Assembly: GCA_012184525.1 (NCBI GenBank)
Contig: WOFQ01000023.1
Coordinates: forward strand, 124,001 to 188,000
Direction: 5' to 3'
Source: Xenoacremonium recifei
Taxonomy: Eukaryota; Ascomycota; Sordariomycetes; Hypocreales; Nectriaceae
Length of the DNA: 64,000 bases
The translations under genes and the position numbers were made by a program. The notes beneath the pieces are model-generated. The model was not told where the DNA came from, did not search any database, and saw only the letters and a program-made list of their open reading frames with translations. Shown one piece after another: positions 11,496 through 23,247 of the stretch; the first letter of the stretch is position 1; each line of letters opens with the position of its first letter.

Positions 11496-12035
11496 CGGTG
11501 TGAAGAGGATAAGGGTTTGGGAGGGTATGCAAGGGATGATGATGGGGGGAATGTCTTGGATTTATGTGAATAAGGGGGTGTTTGAGTGTGTGTTTGACTG
11601 AGTGATGGATGGATGCTTGTATGAGAATAGAGGGTAGTTTGGTGGGTGGACTGGAATGTTGTTGGTGCGTGTTAGTCAAGTCTGTACATGTTCCTATGTA
11701 TCTTATGTACTGTACTCCCTGAATTTTGCACTGATTGCAGGATCAAATAAGGAGCCTCATGTGTTCTGTGATGTATTCTTTGCCTGAAAGTCTGTCGGAA
11801 TACTCGACTGGGTTTCGACCAAAGGAGTCGAACTCCTAGCTGTACTTGTATCGAATCAGTGACAACCTCATACTCATACAAGCAGCAGCAAGTCCCTGTA
11901 GAATGCGGACTTGTACATACACTCTGCATTTACACCATCACCATGACCTTGTACGTCTCATCACACATACACCAACCACTTCCCCCTCCATCACCGTCCC
12001 CAGAAGCACACACAATGACACCTCCCCCCTTGAAG

Positions 12036-12042
12036 TATATAA
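12036..12042 (+). promoter_or_regulatory. TATA box of paralogue A
   Basis: TATATAA lies 126 bp upstream of the ATG at 12168 and is followed by a pyrimidine-rich, ATG-free leader. Spacing fits a fungal core promoter. Confidence 0.55.
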
Positions 12043-12167
12043 CCATCCTCCAACACTCCTCATTACCCCCCTCCCTTCGCCAGCTTTCCCACTCCTCACT
12101 TTTCTCGCATACAACAACCTACTCTTTCCTCTAACACACCGAACATACACACACACGCTACAACATC

Positions 12168-12998
12168 ATGAGTAAGTCTCACAAACATTCCTCTCACAAA
12201 CATTCCACGCCGGGCTTCCTCGACGCCATGGCTTACACCTTCATGGCCCGGCCACACGAGAAGCGCGCTATGGAGAAGCATTACTATGGAAGGGACTCTG
12301 CAGGTGAGTCTGACGAAGATGCTGGAGGGCCGGCGGGGGAACCTCTGGAGGAGAATCTTCTGGAGGATGTTCCTCGGGGGGAGTCTGGTCGTTTGAAGTC
12401 GCATCGCTCGGGTTCTCACCAGTCTAGGTCTCATGGCTCTGGATCGGCATCTCATCGTTCGGGGTCTCCTAGGTCCGGTTCTCGTCGTTCTGCACCTCGT
12501 CAGTCTGGGTTTCATCACTCAGGATCTCATCGTTCGGGATCTCACCACTCCGCTTCTCATCGCTCCGTTTCTCATCATTCAGGGTCTCTTCACTCTGGCT
12601 CTCGCCATTCAGGATCTCATCCCTCCGGTTTTCAGCATTCTGGCTCTCATCATTCAGTATCTCACCATTCTGGCTCTCGCCAGTCAGATTCTCAACATTC
12701 CAACTCTCACCAGGGAAACAATTCCTCTCCTGCCCACTACCTCACTCCCTCCCACCGAACAACCTCCCTCCGCTTCGACATCCCCCCTACCCCCCCCTAT
12801 TCCAACCATCCCTTACCGGAGGCGTTCTCCCCCTCCCACGCCGCCTCCAACGCCGCCCCCTACGCCTCCCCCGACGCCGAAGCCGGAGAGGACGGCATCA
12901 ATCCCGGGACCGTCCGACCTGGAGACAGCTACAGTGCTTACGGCTCCGCGGGCTGTTCGTCCTATGGGGGAAAGGTGAGTGGTGTAGGCTATGGTTGA
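12168..12998 (+). CDS. Ser/His-rich low-complexity protein, tandem paralogue A (unknown family)
   Basis: This 276-residue unspliced frame is not a family I recognise. Residues 16-36 carry a block (GFLDAMAYTFMA, then P.EK.AME) that recurs in the next gene with 15 of 21 positions identical. Residues about 70-185 are an imperfect SHRSGSHHSG-type repeat, also visible in DNA as 15-bp units. Near the C-terminus, DGINPGTVRPGDSYS matches DGISANVVQPSDSIS of the neighbour. No signal peptide or membrane segment is seen. A donor-like GTGAGT at 12975 with an acceptor at about 13024 would give an alternative five-residue tail. It is preceded by a TATA box and a CT-rich leader, so it is probably expressed. 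Confidence 0.75.
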   Translation: MSKSHKHSSHKHSTPGFLDAMAYTFMARPHEKRAMEKHYYGRDSAGESDEDAGGPAGEPLEENLLEDVPRGESGRLKSHRSGSHQSRSHGSGSASHRSGSPRSGSRRSAPRQSGFHHSGSHRSGSHHSASHRSVSHHSGSLHSGSRHSGSHPSGFQHSGSHHSVSHHSGSRQSDSQHSNSHQGNNSSPAHYLTPSHRTTSLRFDIPPTPPYSNHPLPEAFSPSHAASNAAPYASPDAEAGEDGINPGTVRPGDSYSAYGSAGCSSYGGKVSGVGYG

Positions 12999-13546
12999 AT
13001 TCGACTGGGCTGAACGTTGAATAGCACCGAGATTGTAAGTAGTCTGGCTGAGGTAGACACCTCGGAGGTAATAGGGGAGCGAGGTAAGTTGGTGATTCGA
13101 GAAGGGACAGAGAAAAGTAAGTAAGTTGTAAAGTCTAGGACTTTCATTGAATTCATAATCACTAGTCAAATCTACGGACTCTCATTTACATGAAGTTTTT
13201 GTGCAGTGAATTGTGTGAGTAGGTAGATAATGGATTTGAATCAACGTCCTTTGTCCCAACATGATTCCTTTCATCTGTGCACTGTTGCCTCATGCCTGTC
13301 TCTGTCTCTGCAGAACACTGAACACTCTTTGTTCATTTACACGCACACAATGGTATTCACAGAAGGACCAACACAAAGACGTTCAGGCAGGGTATATGAA
13401 CTTGTGAAACAGTCGCTTTTCTTGTTTCCCATCTGAATATAATTCACCAGCATTAACACTACTTCTATTTTCTCGACAGACCACAAGTCTCTCATCTTGT
13501 ACCCAAACCTTGACATACCCTCACACTATCAACTCAAACAGTCAAG
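12999..13546. other. Spacer between tandem paralogues A and B
   Basis: A 548-bp spacer holding the 3' end of A and the promoter of B. A TATA-like GTATATGAA sits near 13390, and the last 60 bases are an A/C/T-rich leader. No additional gene is seen. Confidence 0.6.
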
Positions 13547-14821
13547 ATGCCTTCCTCTAACCAGTCCACTGCACACTCTTCCAGCAAGTCTTCCCGCAAG
13601 TCCTCCAGCAAGTCCTCCAGCAAATCCTCCCGCAAACCCATCGGCTTCCTCGACGCCGTGGCACACACATTCATCGCCTCTCCCCGCGAAAAGGTCGCGA
13701 TGGAGGACCGCTGGTGCGGCAAGCGTCGGAGTCACTACACAAAGGAAGATGACAGCATCTTTGAGGATGACGATGAGACAGTAGCGCCTCATCATCAAGG
13801 GGGCGCACCCCTGAATCATGGTATGTCGCATCGCGCTCCTCGAGAGCATTACCCATCTGAGCTGCCAGTGACTGAACCTCTAGTTGAAGCCGCGGAGGAT
13901 TACATCCGCCATTCGGGACAGTATCCCGGTATGTACCCCTCTCAACGCCGTTATTCATACTCTGAAGGACGCGATGACTATGAGTATCCTACTCAAGGCC
14001 ACTCAGCATACTCGGCCCGATATGGTTCGGAGTATTCGAGTCAAGGTGCTTCAGGGTATCCTTCAGAATATGCCTCGGAGTATGCCTCCGAATATCCTTC
14101 AGGTTATGCTTCGGAGTATGAGTACTACTCACTCCAGCCCTCATCTCGCGCCTCCAACCCCAGCGTCTCCTCAGAACACTCAACTCCGGTCTCTTCCCGC
14201 GCAACTCGAGGCCATCCCACTCACTCCTCCTCCCACCGTTCCAGCCGCCACTCCAGCGGAACATCATCATCTCGACACTCTTCTCACTCAGGAGGTCAAC
14301 CCTCTCACCGCTCATCTCACTCCAGCAAGCCCCCCTCCCGCAAATCCCTCTCCAAAGAAGACGACGCTCTTGCGGCCAAACTCTCCCACACACACCGCGA
14401 CCCCTTCAAATACCAACTTGCCCCCTCCCAAATCCACGACGGCATCTCCGCCAACGTGGTGCAACCCTCCGACAGCATCAGCCAAGTCCACGGCCATCAT
14501 CACAAGAAGAATCGTCGCCCGCAATCATCCTTTGTCTCGCCTGTGCCGGAGGAGTACTTCGCCGACGAGGAGACCGAGTATGAGGAGCGGCATCGCGACT
14601 ATGCTCGAGTGCCTTCGGCGTATGCTGCGCCTCAGGGGTATCACGTTATCGACGTTTCTCCTACGGGACCGTCGTTCCGCACCAGCGTGCCGGCCAGGAC
14701 TCTGCTTCCGGAGCAACAGGCGCCGCACATTGTTGACGTCTCACCCTCTCCGTCACAGCATTCGCGCAGCATGGTATCGTCGAGCTATCTCGATGAGCCG
14801 CCGTCGTATCGCAGTCGGTAA
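13547..14821 (+). CDS. Ser/Tyr-rich low-complexity protein, tandem paralogue B (unknown family)
   Basis: This unspliced frame of 424 residues starts at the first ATG after a CA-rich leader. An N-terminal SSKSSRK repeat is followed at residues 33-53 by the block shared with paralogue A (GFLDAVAHTFIA, P.EK.AME). Next come an acidic patch (EDDSIFEDDDE), Tyr-rich YASEY/YPSEY repeats (about residues 165-195), and a Ser/His/Arg-rich stretch (about 215-275). The conserved DGI..VV.PSDSIS motif lies near residue 300. The C-terminal part contains two related IDVSPTGPS and VDVSPSPS segments. The family and function are not recognised. Conserved ends joined by fast-changing low-complexity middles suggest tandem duplication with repeat turnover. 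Confidence 0.78.
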   Translation: MPSSNQSTAHSSSKSSRKSSSKSSSKSSRKPIGFLDAVAHTFIASPREKVAMEDRWCGKRRSHYTKEDDSIFEDDDETVAPHHQGGAPLNHGMSHRAPREHYPSELPVTEPLVEAAEDYIRHSGQYPGMYPSQRRYSYSEGRDDYEYPTQGHSAYSARYGSEYSSQGASGYPSEYASEYASEYPSGYASEYEYYSLQPSSRASNPSVSSEHSTPVSSRATRGHPTHSSSHRSSRHSSGTSSSRHSSHSGGQPSHRSSHSSKPPSRKSLSKEDDALAAKLSHTHRDPFKYQLAPSQIHDGISANVVQPSDSISQVHGHHHKKNRRPQSSFVSPVPEEYFADEETEYEERHRDYARVPSAYAAPQGYHVIDVSPTGPSFRTSVPARTLLPEQQAPHIVDVSPSPSQHSRSMVSSSYLDEPPSYRSR

Positions 14822-15067
14822 AGGTAAGTAGGTGAGTGAGTGAGTTGGTGAGGGAGAGAGGTAATGCATCCATAGAACCGCACATGAATAGACTCGCGTT
14901 TTGTTGAGAAATTAATCTTCGTCGCTGGAGCCGTAGTGACCCTGTAGAAATTAACAACCAGTGACCTCCCTCTCCTCCTCTTGACACAAAACCCGATCAA
15001 ACCTCCGCGCATAATGCCTGTAACCCATGATATCTGCTTTGCTTTTCCCAACACCACCAGCACCGCC

Positions 15068-15074
15068 TATATAA
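15068..15074 (+). promoter_or_regulatory. TATA-like element facing the 3' end of SPT8
   Basis: TATATAA lies on the plus strand just beyond the SPT8 stop, with no plus-strand gene downstream. It could drive an antisense transcript or be chance. No further support was found. Confidence 0.25.
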
Positions 15075-15182
15075 CCCGTGTGTGTACAAACCCAAGCAAG
15101 CACATGCTGCAACGCCATCCCAGAAACACAGACTCTTCTTCACAGTGAGTGAGTCATCCCCTTTGACACACTCATCTCTCTC

Positions 15183-17612
15183 TCACTTTTGGACATTAAT
15201 CTCATACCCAATCAACACCTCCGTACTCGTGCCCTCCCATCCTCGCGTCCCCGCCGCGCTCAGCATGAACCGGCTCGTCGGGTCGATGTACAGACTCGAA
15301 ATGACACCCGCCCTAGGGGGACCCGGGACGATGAGGAAGGGCACCGACGAGTGCTTGAAGGCGCTGGCATCACGCAGGTCGTAGAGACGTAGAATATCGT
15401 GGGACGCGCTGCAGAGTGTTAGTTAGACGACACGCAGGAGTAAAGTAACATTACTCAGGGGAAGACTCAAAACTCACCATATCAAATGCCGCCCATTCAT
15501 CATCGGCCTCACTGCAGTCACGGCACCACTCCCCGGCGGGAGCTTCAGCGCCCTCTCCGGCTCCCACCCCCTCTTTGCTTTCCGGACATCAAACTCCTCG
15601 ACCGTGGTGTTTCTTCGCCCAACGTAGATCATGTTGCCGTCGGGACTCCAGCACGCACCCGTACACCATGGCGGCACTCCTGGTCTGGTTCCAAAGCGCG
15701 CCACCGGGTTGGGCACGCGCTTGTCCCAGATTCGCACCGTGCCGTCGATGGCTGCGGAGAAGAAGACCGAGTCGGACATCTGGGAGGGATCGTGGTTGGC
15801 GGGGGGCGCGTTGGTGACGAGCAATTGGGAGGATGAGGGCGACTGGGAACGCTTGATGGCGGCCATATCAGCCTTGATTTGTTGCTGGTCCTGTTGTAGT
15901 TGTTGTGACGAGTCTCCAGGTACCGGTGCCGTCTGGTCTGCTACCGGCGGGACATCCACGTCCATGGCATCGCCTCCCCCCTGAGCCTCTACTGGTGCCA
16001 TCGCCTCGGGCTCTTTCTCTCCCGTGTCCAGACTCGCCATGGCCATGTCCGCCGAGTGATCCATACCCCCCTCGTGGTCATGTCCGCCGGCCAGCATGCC
16101 CATGTTGCCGTACTGGTCGTCATCGTCGTGGCCAAACGCGTGCCCCTGATCGCCCGCCGTCTCACCGAACAGACTACCCGTGTCGCTGCCTCCGAATAGG
16201 CTCTCGTGGGCGGGCGATGCTTGGGCATCATTGTCGTTGTCATTGTCATTGTCAGTGCCCCCTGGAGCAGCAGCTGAGGGTGATGCTGCTGCACCGGGTG
16301 CGGCAAAGAACATGTTGTCACCGCCCATCGGCCCAATGCTCTCCCCCTTCACCGGTGGCAGCCCGTTGTTCGTAAATATGGTAGACGACATGGGCACAAC
16401 CAATGGTTCATCCGCCGACTCGGGGATCAGCGCACCGCCCGCGGGCCGCAGCTCAATGGCACAGATCTGCTGGCCGCTGCCGCCAAAGTTGCGCTTGGTC
16501 TGGCCCGTGTTGAGGTCCCAGTCGAGGATGTTCTTGTCCCAGCTGCCGCTCAGCACGCTCTTCTCATCCTGGGCCAGCGTGAGGGCGCTGACGGCGTTGG
16601 CGTGCTGCTGCAGACAGCATATGCGTTTGCCTTCGTCGTGCCGCACACTTTGTAAGTTGATGCCCCCTGATTCCAACCCAGACAACAGCCACAGCGCCTG
16701 CGACTGCACTGCCAGCGAATACACCGGCGACAAAATATGCTCCTGGTCTCCGCGGCCCGGCGGCGCCGGCTCCTCGTTCTCCCAGTACGACATCAGGATG
16801 CCCGCCTTGACCACGCTGTCGACGAACGGATGGCGCTGGGCCACGGTGAGCGGCAGCTTGCCGTTGATTGTGCCCGGCCCGTCGTACTTGCGGATGTAGC
16901 CGTCGGAGCCGCCCGTGATCCAATACCGGAGATCGGGCGTGATGGCCATGGCGTTGATGCTGGTCGACTGCGGCGCCGCCATCGTCGGCACAATGTCGTA
17001 GAGCCGCGCCGTGAACACTTCGGGCTTGGGCATCGGCCGCAGGTGAGGCAAGGGCGCAGGCGTTGCCGACTTCGACTTCGACTTCTGGCGAGGCGTGCCG
17101 CCACTGCTGCCCCCGTTGGCGTCGGTGTCGTTCTCAGCCTTGACCTGGCCATTGGTTTGCGCCGCCGAAGTGCCTGTGTTTGTGCTTGTCGTCGCCGACT
17201 CGTCCTTCTTGTCGGTGCCAGACGCCGTGCCGTTAACCATCGGGGGCACTCTTGAATCTGTCGCCGCCGCTGTCTTATCGTCGGAAACGTTCTCGTCTTC
17301 GCCCTCGGCATCTCCATCTGCATCGCCGTCGCCCTCACCCTCACCATCCGCGTCTCCCTCGGCGTCGGCATCTCCCTCTTCGTTATCCGCGTCGTTATCG
17401 CCGTCGCCATCGCCGTCTTCGTCATCGTTGTTATCGTCCTCTCCATCGGCATCGACATCGTCTCCCTCGGCGTCGCCGTCCGCATCCGCATCCGCATCTA
17501 CGTCGTCCATTACCTCGTCCACATCGTTCTCGTTCTCGCCCATCTCATTGTCGTTGTCATTGTCCCGATCCGACTCGTTCGAGCTCGCCGATAAACGATC
17601 CTCTTCCATCAT
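15183..17612 (-). CDS. SPT8: SAGA complex WD40 subunit Spt8
   Basis: Two exons on the minus strand (15478-17612 and 15183-15408) give 786 residues. The 69-nt intron (donor GTGAGT, acceptor CTGCAG) is required to reach the C-terminal blade ending in GYEINVQK. Residues 1-120 are extremely Asp/Glu-rich (DADADADGD-type runs), a known property of fungal Spt8. The WD40 region starts near residue 200 (TARLYDIVPT; WITGGSDGYIRKYD; VLSGSWDKNILDWDLNTGQ; FFSAAIDGTVRIWDKRVPN; CWSPDGNMIYVGRRN). It is interrupted by a long Gly/Asp/Gln-rich insert (about residues 440-600). Spt8 is a nuclear WD40 propeller of SAGA that contacts TBP. Identity rests on the propeller order together with the acidic N-terminus. 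Confidence 0.92.
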
Positions 17613-18459
17613 CGTGGAGCTGTGGTTTTCGTCTCGCTGTTAGTCGCAGCACGCGCACCAACAGCCTCCTCGTCTTCCGAGATCGGGTCGCGCTCGAGCG
17701 CAGTGTATAAGGAGCCGTCGTCGTTGGCGCCGCAAATCCCAGGACCTTCCACTGACTGACTAGACCTCAAGGTCTTGCTTCCATGCTCTGGAGTAGCGCT
17801 GCTTCGATCCCTCTTCGTGTCTGTCTGTATCTGTATCTGACGCTCTTTGCTGCGTCTCCCTCTTTCGATGCCCCGCGTATGCGCGCCCAGTCGTTGTATA
17901 ACCAAAAGAAGCAAGGGGATGACCCTATTAGTGACCAAAGAAGAGAGAGTTGGAACGACAAACGAGAGACGTGTCTTTGAACGTGGTTGAAAGGGTATGG
18001 AGTGGAAGAAAGGAAGGTAGCTTGCAAGGTTCACGTCGAATTCCGCTGGCGCAAGACTTCCTTTCCCGGTTGGCACTTCCCCGGGCTCCGTCCGAACTTT
18101 CCCCACTGCTAAACGTGTACTGCGAACCACAACCTCTAGCGACATCAACATCCATTTTGACCAATTCAGCACAAGTTCAGCATCATACTCCTGATTCACC
18201 TTGACCAATCTACCTAAGGTGTGATTGAGGCATTGACTAGTACTAAAATCATACCAGCACACTCTGAGAGCCCAAACTCTGAAGAAAGCCTCATAGAGGC
18301 GCTATTGCCAGCTCATGATTACCATCATGGGCACGCTTCAAAGAACATCCATCCCCAACCAAGCCATATGCCACCAAAAACTCTACCAACTTCAAATTGT
18401 TTGTACCCGTGCGAGCCGGCTGTCAAAACAGCATTCCACTCCCCGTTCTCAATCCCGCC
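17613..18459. other. Spacer between SPT8 and the helicase gene
   Basis: An 847-bp spacer between two minus-strand genes. It contains the SPT8 promoter/leader side and the 3' UTR of the helicase. Frames here show no domains. No TATA box was evident. Confidence 0.55.
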
Positions 18460-21400
18460 TCAGTCGAACGTCATGAGGTCCATCTCCGAATCGTCAATGC
18501 GCTGCTCAACCTCAACCGTCTTGTTGATCGCCTCCGGCTCTGTCTGACCCGGTGCGAAGCCTGCCGCAGCATCGAGAGCTTCTTGTTTCCGACTGACTTG
18601 GCTGGAGTTTTTGCTGATGGCGCTGCTTGCCTCAGACGGACATTTGCTGCTGGTAGGCGCCGTGTACTGCGTGTGAACCCTCTTCCCAGCCACTCGACCC
18701 AGCATCCCATTAGACCGAGTCTGAACAAATGTCTCCCTAATAGTCATAGATGACGGCGCCAGTCTCTCAGGTATCTTCCTATTGATGACTCTCTCCCTCT
18801 GCTGCATTTTCTCGGGACTCCATTTCTCCGATAACGACGATTTCTCTGTCGACGAGTCCACTGATGAGAGAACATCTTCGGTATTGGCCTTGCTGCTGAG
18901 AAGTCTGCCCACACCCAAGGCTTCGTCGTCGTCATCCTCATCCTCACCGTCAGCGGTACTATCCGCGGTCGACATGGGATTATGCTGCGTGAGCAATGCG
19001 TTGTAGCCATTGTTGATCAAGTCGTCACTCGTCATGGCGCGCTCAGCTAGACTGGGTCGTTCATGGACCGACATCATGTTCATCTTTGGCGGTGGTGTCT
19101 TCTTGCGGGACTGAAGGGTCTGGCTTTGGCTTTTACCTCCTCGGTTCTTCCCATAGTTGCCTCTCTGCGGACCCTTGTTGCTCTGAGGACCACCGCGATT
19201 ATTGTTAGATGAGCTCCTGGTGGGCGGACCTTTGGCAGCTGGACCCTTCGCGACTTTCCCTCCTTTTGATGTTGTTGCTGCTGCTGTGGACGTCAACTTT
19301 GCCGTCTTAGGCTGCCGGACTGGCAAGACGACGTTGGCGAGCTTGGTTATGTTTGGTCTGTTACATCCTTTCGGGCATTGACAGTCTTGTCCGCAAAGTG
19401 CCCGACACTTGTGTCCACACGGCAACATCTTTTCGCACGGGTATTTGCACTTGATCCGCGATTGATCGACTGGATGACACTTCTCCTTGCAGGCATGACC
19501 TTGAGGGCACGTCTCCTCACAAGGTCGATGGCATCCACCCGCTGGCACCATTTCCCAATCTTCTGGTCGAGTGATGAAAGTAGTCGTGCTGTGTTTCTTG
19601 CAAACCACAGGAAGACTGTACGAAATGTTGTCGTTCTTGTTAAAGACATTGTAGACCTTGAGCCAGGTTGCACTGCTCTCTGGATCACCTAGTATGTTGT
19701 GACTGTTCCCGAAAACGTACATGCCCCGTCGAGCCCGGCTGGTCGCAACCACAGCCCGATTCTCATTCTTGACGAAGCCCACTTTGGGACGCTCGCCTTG
19801 TGCAGTGCTTCGGACAAGTGATAGAAGAATGAACTCGTTTTCTTCGCCTTGAAAACCGTCGACTGTTCTGACTGACCACTCTTTGGTAGGGTTCAGACTG
19901 CTGAGCATTGGGTCGCCTTTAAGTTTATCGCGTACCAATTTCAGCTGACCATTATAGTATGTCAGAACGGTAATTTGAGAGGGTAAAGCACCGTTCTGGA
20001 TCAGATACTTGATGAAGCCGACAATCATATCCGCCTCATAGGTGTTGTAGAAGGACATATGCCCATCTACTTCGTCGCGGTCGTGATGCGAGAGCCACCA
20101 GAGGTTCTTCCCACCCATTCCTGGCACTGGCGGGCGGTTTTCTGGATCCTTGACGCTGTCGTGGTCCTCCAAGCGAGGATAAAAGGCGTGCACCACTTCA
20201 CGAATGGCAGGTCTCATGCGTCTCTGCACGCACAACATCGAGAATGGAAACCGGATGCGAACTAGCCGCTCGAATAGCGACACATGGAGATTGTACGGAC
20301 GCTGGCCGAGCAAAGGGACGTCAACTTGAGGGACAAGCTGTTGATGGTCACCAACGAGCACGACTTGGTCGAGCGAGGGATACAGCGCTGAAGTGATGTT
20401 TGCTTCTCTCGTCTCTGCAGCCTCTTCGATCATCAGAACCCGGGGCTTCAGTGCGGCAAGAAGACCCCGATATTTGGTCAGTCCTGTCGTCGTACATCCG
20501 ATCACTTCAATTTTCTCGTGCTGGATCACTTTGATGTTGGTATACCAGCGACCCATCTTGATCTCGTCACAAGTCTTCTGATATTCGATCAAGAGCTCAG
20601 GAAAAGCCGTTGACATCTTGTTAATCAGACAATGGCGCAAATAACGATAGACAAGACCGCGCTGAGGAGGCTTGATCCGGTAGAGATCCGAGTGCTTCTT
20701 CAAGTACTGAGAGCCTTGATGATACTGGGCGTCACTGTGAGCCATCGAGCCGGCTACAGTGCCGGTATAGTAAAATTCAGTACAAAGGAAATCTCCCTTC
20801 AAGCGGTTCTTCTCATCGTCATCTTGGGAAATCTCTTGCCCATCGTCCGAAGTGGTCTCTGTCGTCTGCTGAGTCGGCGGACAGTAGATGTAGGTCCTGT
20901 CTTGCTCGATACATCCATCAAGCCATTTGGCCATGGAACCCGACAAGTTATTATGATCGGACCCAGAATCCGAAGCGTCAACAGTATCAACACAATCCCA
21001 ATCGTCTTGCTCCAGGGAATCAAGTTGCTCCTGTGTGATGAGCTTCTGGCTGAAGAAATGCTCCGCAGAAATAAGACCTCCGGGGAAGCAAGCGTCAAAG
21101 AGTGACTGGGCTCTCTTGAGAAGGGCTTTGCGGGCAGCCTCTCCTTGACTGAATGGTTTGACTGTCGACGCCTGTCTCACTTCATACATCGATCGCTCGT
21201 TGATAGCATCAACCTGGGAGCGACCACCGAGGCGGACAATGTTGGCCCCAAAACTCATACAATGTCCCAAGAGCTGGTCAAGAGCATGGTTAGTTTGTGC
21301 AGCTACAATAACTGGAGGAATGGAACCATCTCTTCGGCCAGCTTGTAGGGTCCGAATATAGCTCTCGATGCCAATGACGGACGTGAATGTCTTGCCTGTT

Positions 21401-23247
21401 CCTGGGGGTCCCTGAACTAGTGCAAGCTCTTGGGACGTCATGCGCTTGAAGGCATCCATTTGAGAATGGTCGAAGTGGCTGGCCCCGTCAGGTACTACTG
21501 CTGGAAAATGATCAAGGTACTTGGCAGATTTGTTGTCTTTGCATCCCTCGATGATGTACTTGTCGAACTTGGAGCTATTAACAGAAAGACCAGTTAGTGG
21601 TGACAGGATATGCACAGTGTTCAAGGGAAGACCTACTCGTAGAGGGCGGCATGTTGCAAACCCACCATCGCGTGTCTTACAGTCTCGAAGTAGCCACCAC
21701 TCGCTTCGAGCATGATAAGCTCCTCAGACGGGTTGATGATGGCGTCATTGGGATCTTCCCAGAAGATCTCGATTCTTGGTGGCGTGTTTTGGTCCTCACC
21801 CGCCTGGTAGTTGGGCAGGAGGCCACCGATGAGATATCTCGCTGCAACAACCGCGACGAAGCATTTAGTTCTGAAATTGTCAGACTTTGGCGACAAGACC
21901 ACCAAAGTCCCGGTAGTCAAGCGGCTGGATTGGATCCAGTTGATTTTCGTCGGCGATCGCTCTGTTGAAAAGGAGATTCTGCAAGCAGCACCAAGTCGCG
22001 CGAATATATAGCCTTTTACATGAACCTGCAATTTGAGTCTCAGTTAGCTGACTTTCTGGTCATTAGCTTGTGTGTCGGGACCTTACCTGAGTGTAAATGA
22101 AGAACTCGGCGTTTCGAGCGTCCTCCATCATACTCGGCTGCCGCTTAAACTGGTGAATTGCCAACCGCAAGAGCTCCGTGCCTTCGTACCGCTGAAACCG
22201 GTACTGGTTCTCCAAATAGAGAGGCTTGTCGATTGGCTCCTCTCCCTCCGGGACATCGTCCGGCAGCGATGGGGGAGCCGAAGCCAAAAGCTCTTCTGGC
22301 TTCGGAATTTCAGGCATTGTCTGCCACTTCCTTCTTGGAATATCACTGGAGTCGTTGCCAGCAGTGTCAAGCTGGCCCTGCTTGACGTGGAACGCAATGA
22401 TATCCGCGGCCGACGCCTCTGCGGCGACCTGAAGAGCGTTAGCGACCATGCAAAATACGGAGCTTTCGTTGGTGACTTACCGCGGTATTGTGCTCCGCCA
22501 TCTCAACGACAGTCCACGGTGGACTGTACTCGAACGTCTTTCTGTGATAAAAGTCAGTTCGCGCCCAGTCGAGAAGAGTGTAGGATGAGAACAACAAGCA
22601 AGAAACGGAGGATGGGAAGCGCGGAGGGAAACACCGAAAGACGCGACGGTGAAGACAACACAGACGAAGAAAATGAGGAACAGGATGGTATGAGGACGAA
22701 GAGGAAGATCAGAAGAGTATGAGGCAGATGGAAAGTAAACAAAAGACAGCAAAACAGGTAAGGCGAAGAAAGGACGTACACAGATCCCTCTCGGAAGGAG
22801 GATCCTCAGAGGAACAGGCCTCAAGCGAGTGAGACGTGCCGCCAGTGAATTCGACGATGAGGGGGAAAGAAGGAAGGGAAGCAGAAAATAGCAGAGGCGA
22901 TGATGTTTGTTGGGGGTTTGCCTGGAGAGCGATGGTCGCTCCTTCCTGGCTTGCGAAGTTGTGGGAGGGGTGAATGGAGGGAAGGAGCGGTTGCTAAAGG
23001 AACAGCGACCGCGCCTTCTCCCAATATGCCGAATGGCCTCAACAGCTGCAGACGCGCTGGAAGCTTTGAACAAGACGGGATCGAAGGAAGAAGAAGGAAA
23101 AAAGAACCTCATTCTGTCGAGGAAGGAACTTACTTACCTTATGAAGCGACGAGGAGGCGACGAGGAGCCTGCGCGACGCGTGACGATGTCGAGATTTGAG
23201 GAAGCTGGAGGGGTTTGCTCGTGGAAGTTTTGATGCTGAGCTGGCAT
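18460..23247 (-). CDS. NFX1-type zinc-finger SF1 helicase (ZNFX1/Hrr1-like)
   Basis: Five exons give 1338 residues: 23138-23247, 22481-22541, 22087-22428, 21637-22025 and 18460-21574. The second exon reads TFEYSPPWTVVEMAEHNTA and joins in frame to both neighbours. Motifs include Walker A GPPGTGKT (residues 356-363), the helicase II box EEAAE (684-688), GDHQQL (709-714), RRMRP, TVDGFQGEE and ATSRAR, all of UPF1-like superfamily 1. After these comes a Cys/His-rich NFX1-type zinc-finger stretch (CHRPCEETCPQGHACKEKC, CKYPCEKMLPCGHKC). The tail is basic then acidic and disordered-looking. In fission yeast, Hrr1 works with RNA-dependent RNA polymerase in heterochromatic RNAi; animal ZNFX1 is a related RNA helicase. 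The first intron is 596 nt in this model, so a further exon within it cannot be excluded. Confidence 0.87.

Larger units (their letters stand above)
10968..12167. other. Intergenic: C2H2 3' UTR and promoter of paralogue A
   Basis: No gene is supported here. It contains T-rich 3' UTR-like sequence to about 11340, a CCCA run (11233-11251), a GTGA microsatellite (11471-11495), then a CT/CA-rich promoter with a TATA box before the gene at 12168. Confidence 0.6.

Noticed and set aside
11810..11850. Possible tRNA T-arm (AGGAGTTCGACTCCT) on the minus strand
   Set aside because: Simple palindrome with no matching A box or acceptor stem upstream.
12433..12978. 181-codon overlapping frame inside paralogue A
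   Set aside because: It is the shifted reading of the SHRSG-encoding repeat; its Leu/Ile-rich product is a by-product of repeat composition.
15474..17710. Several long plus-strand frames opposite SPT8
   Set aside because: Antisense shadows of the acidic repeats (GAC/GAT read as GTC/ATC); SPT8 is clearly the coding strand.
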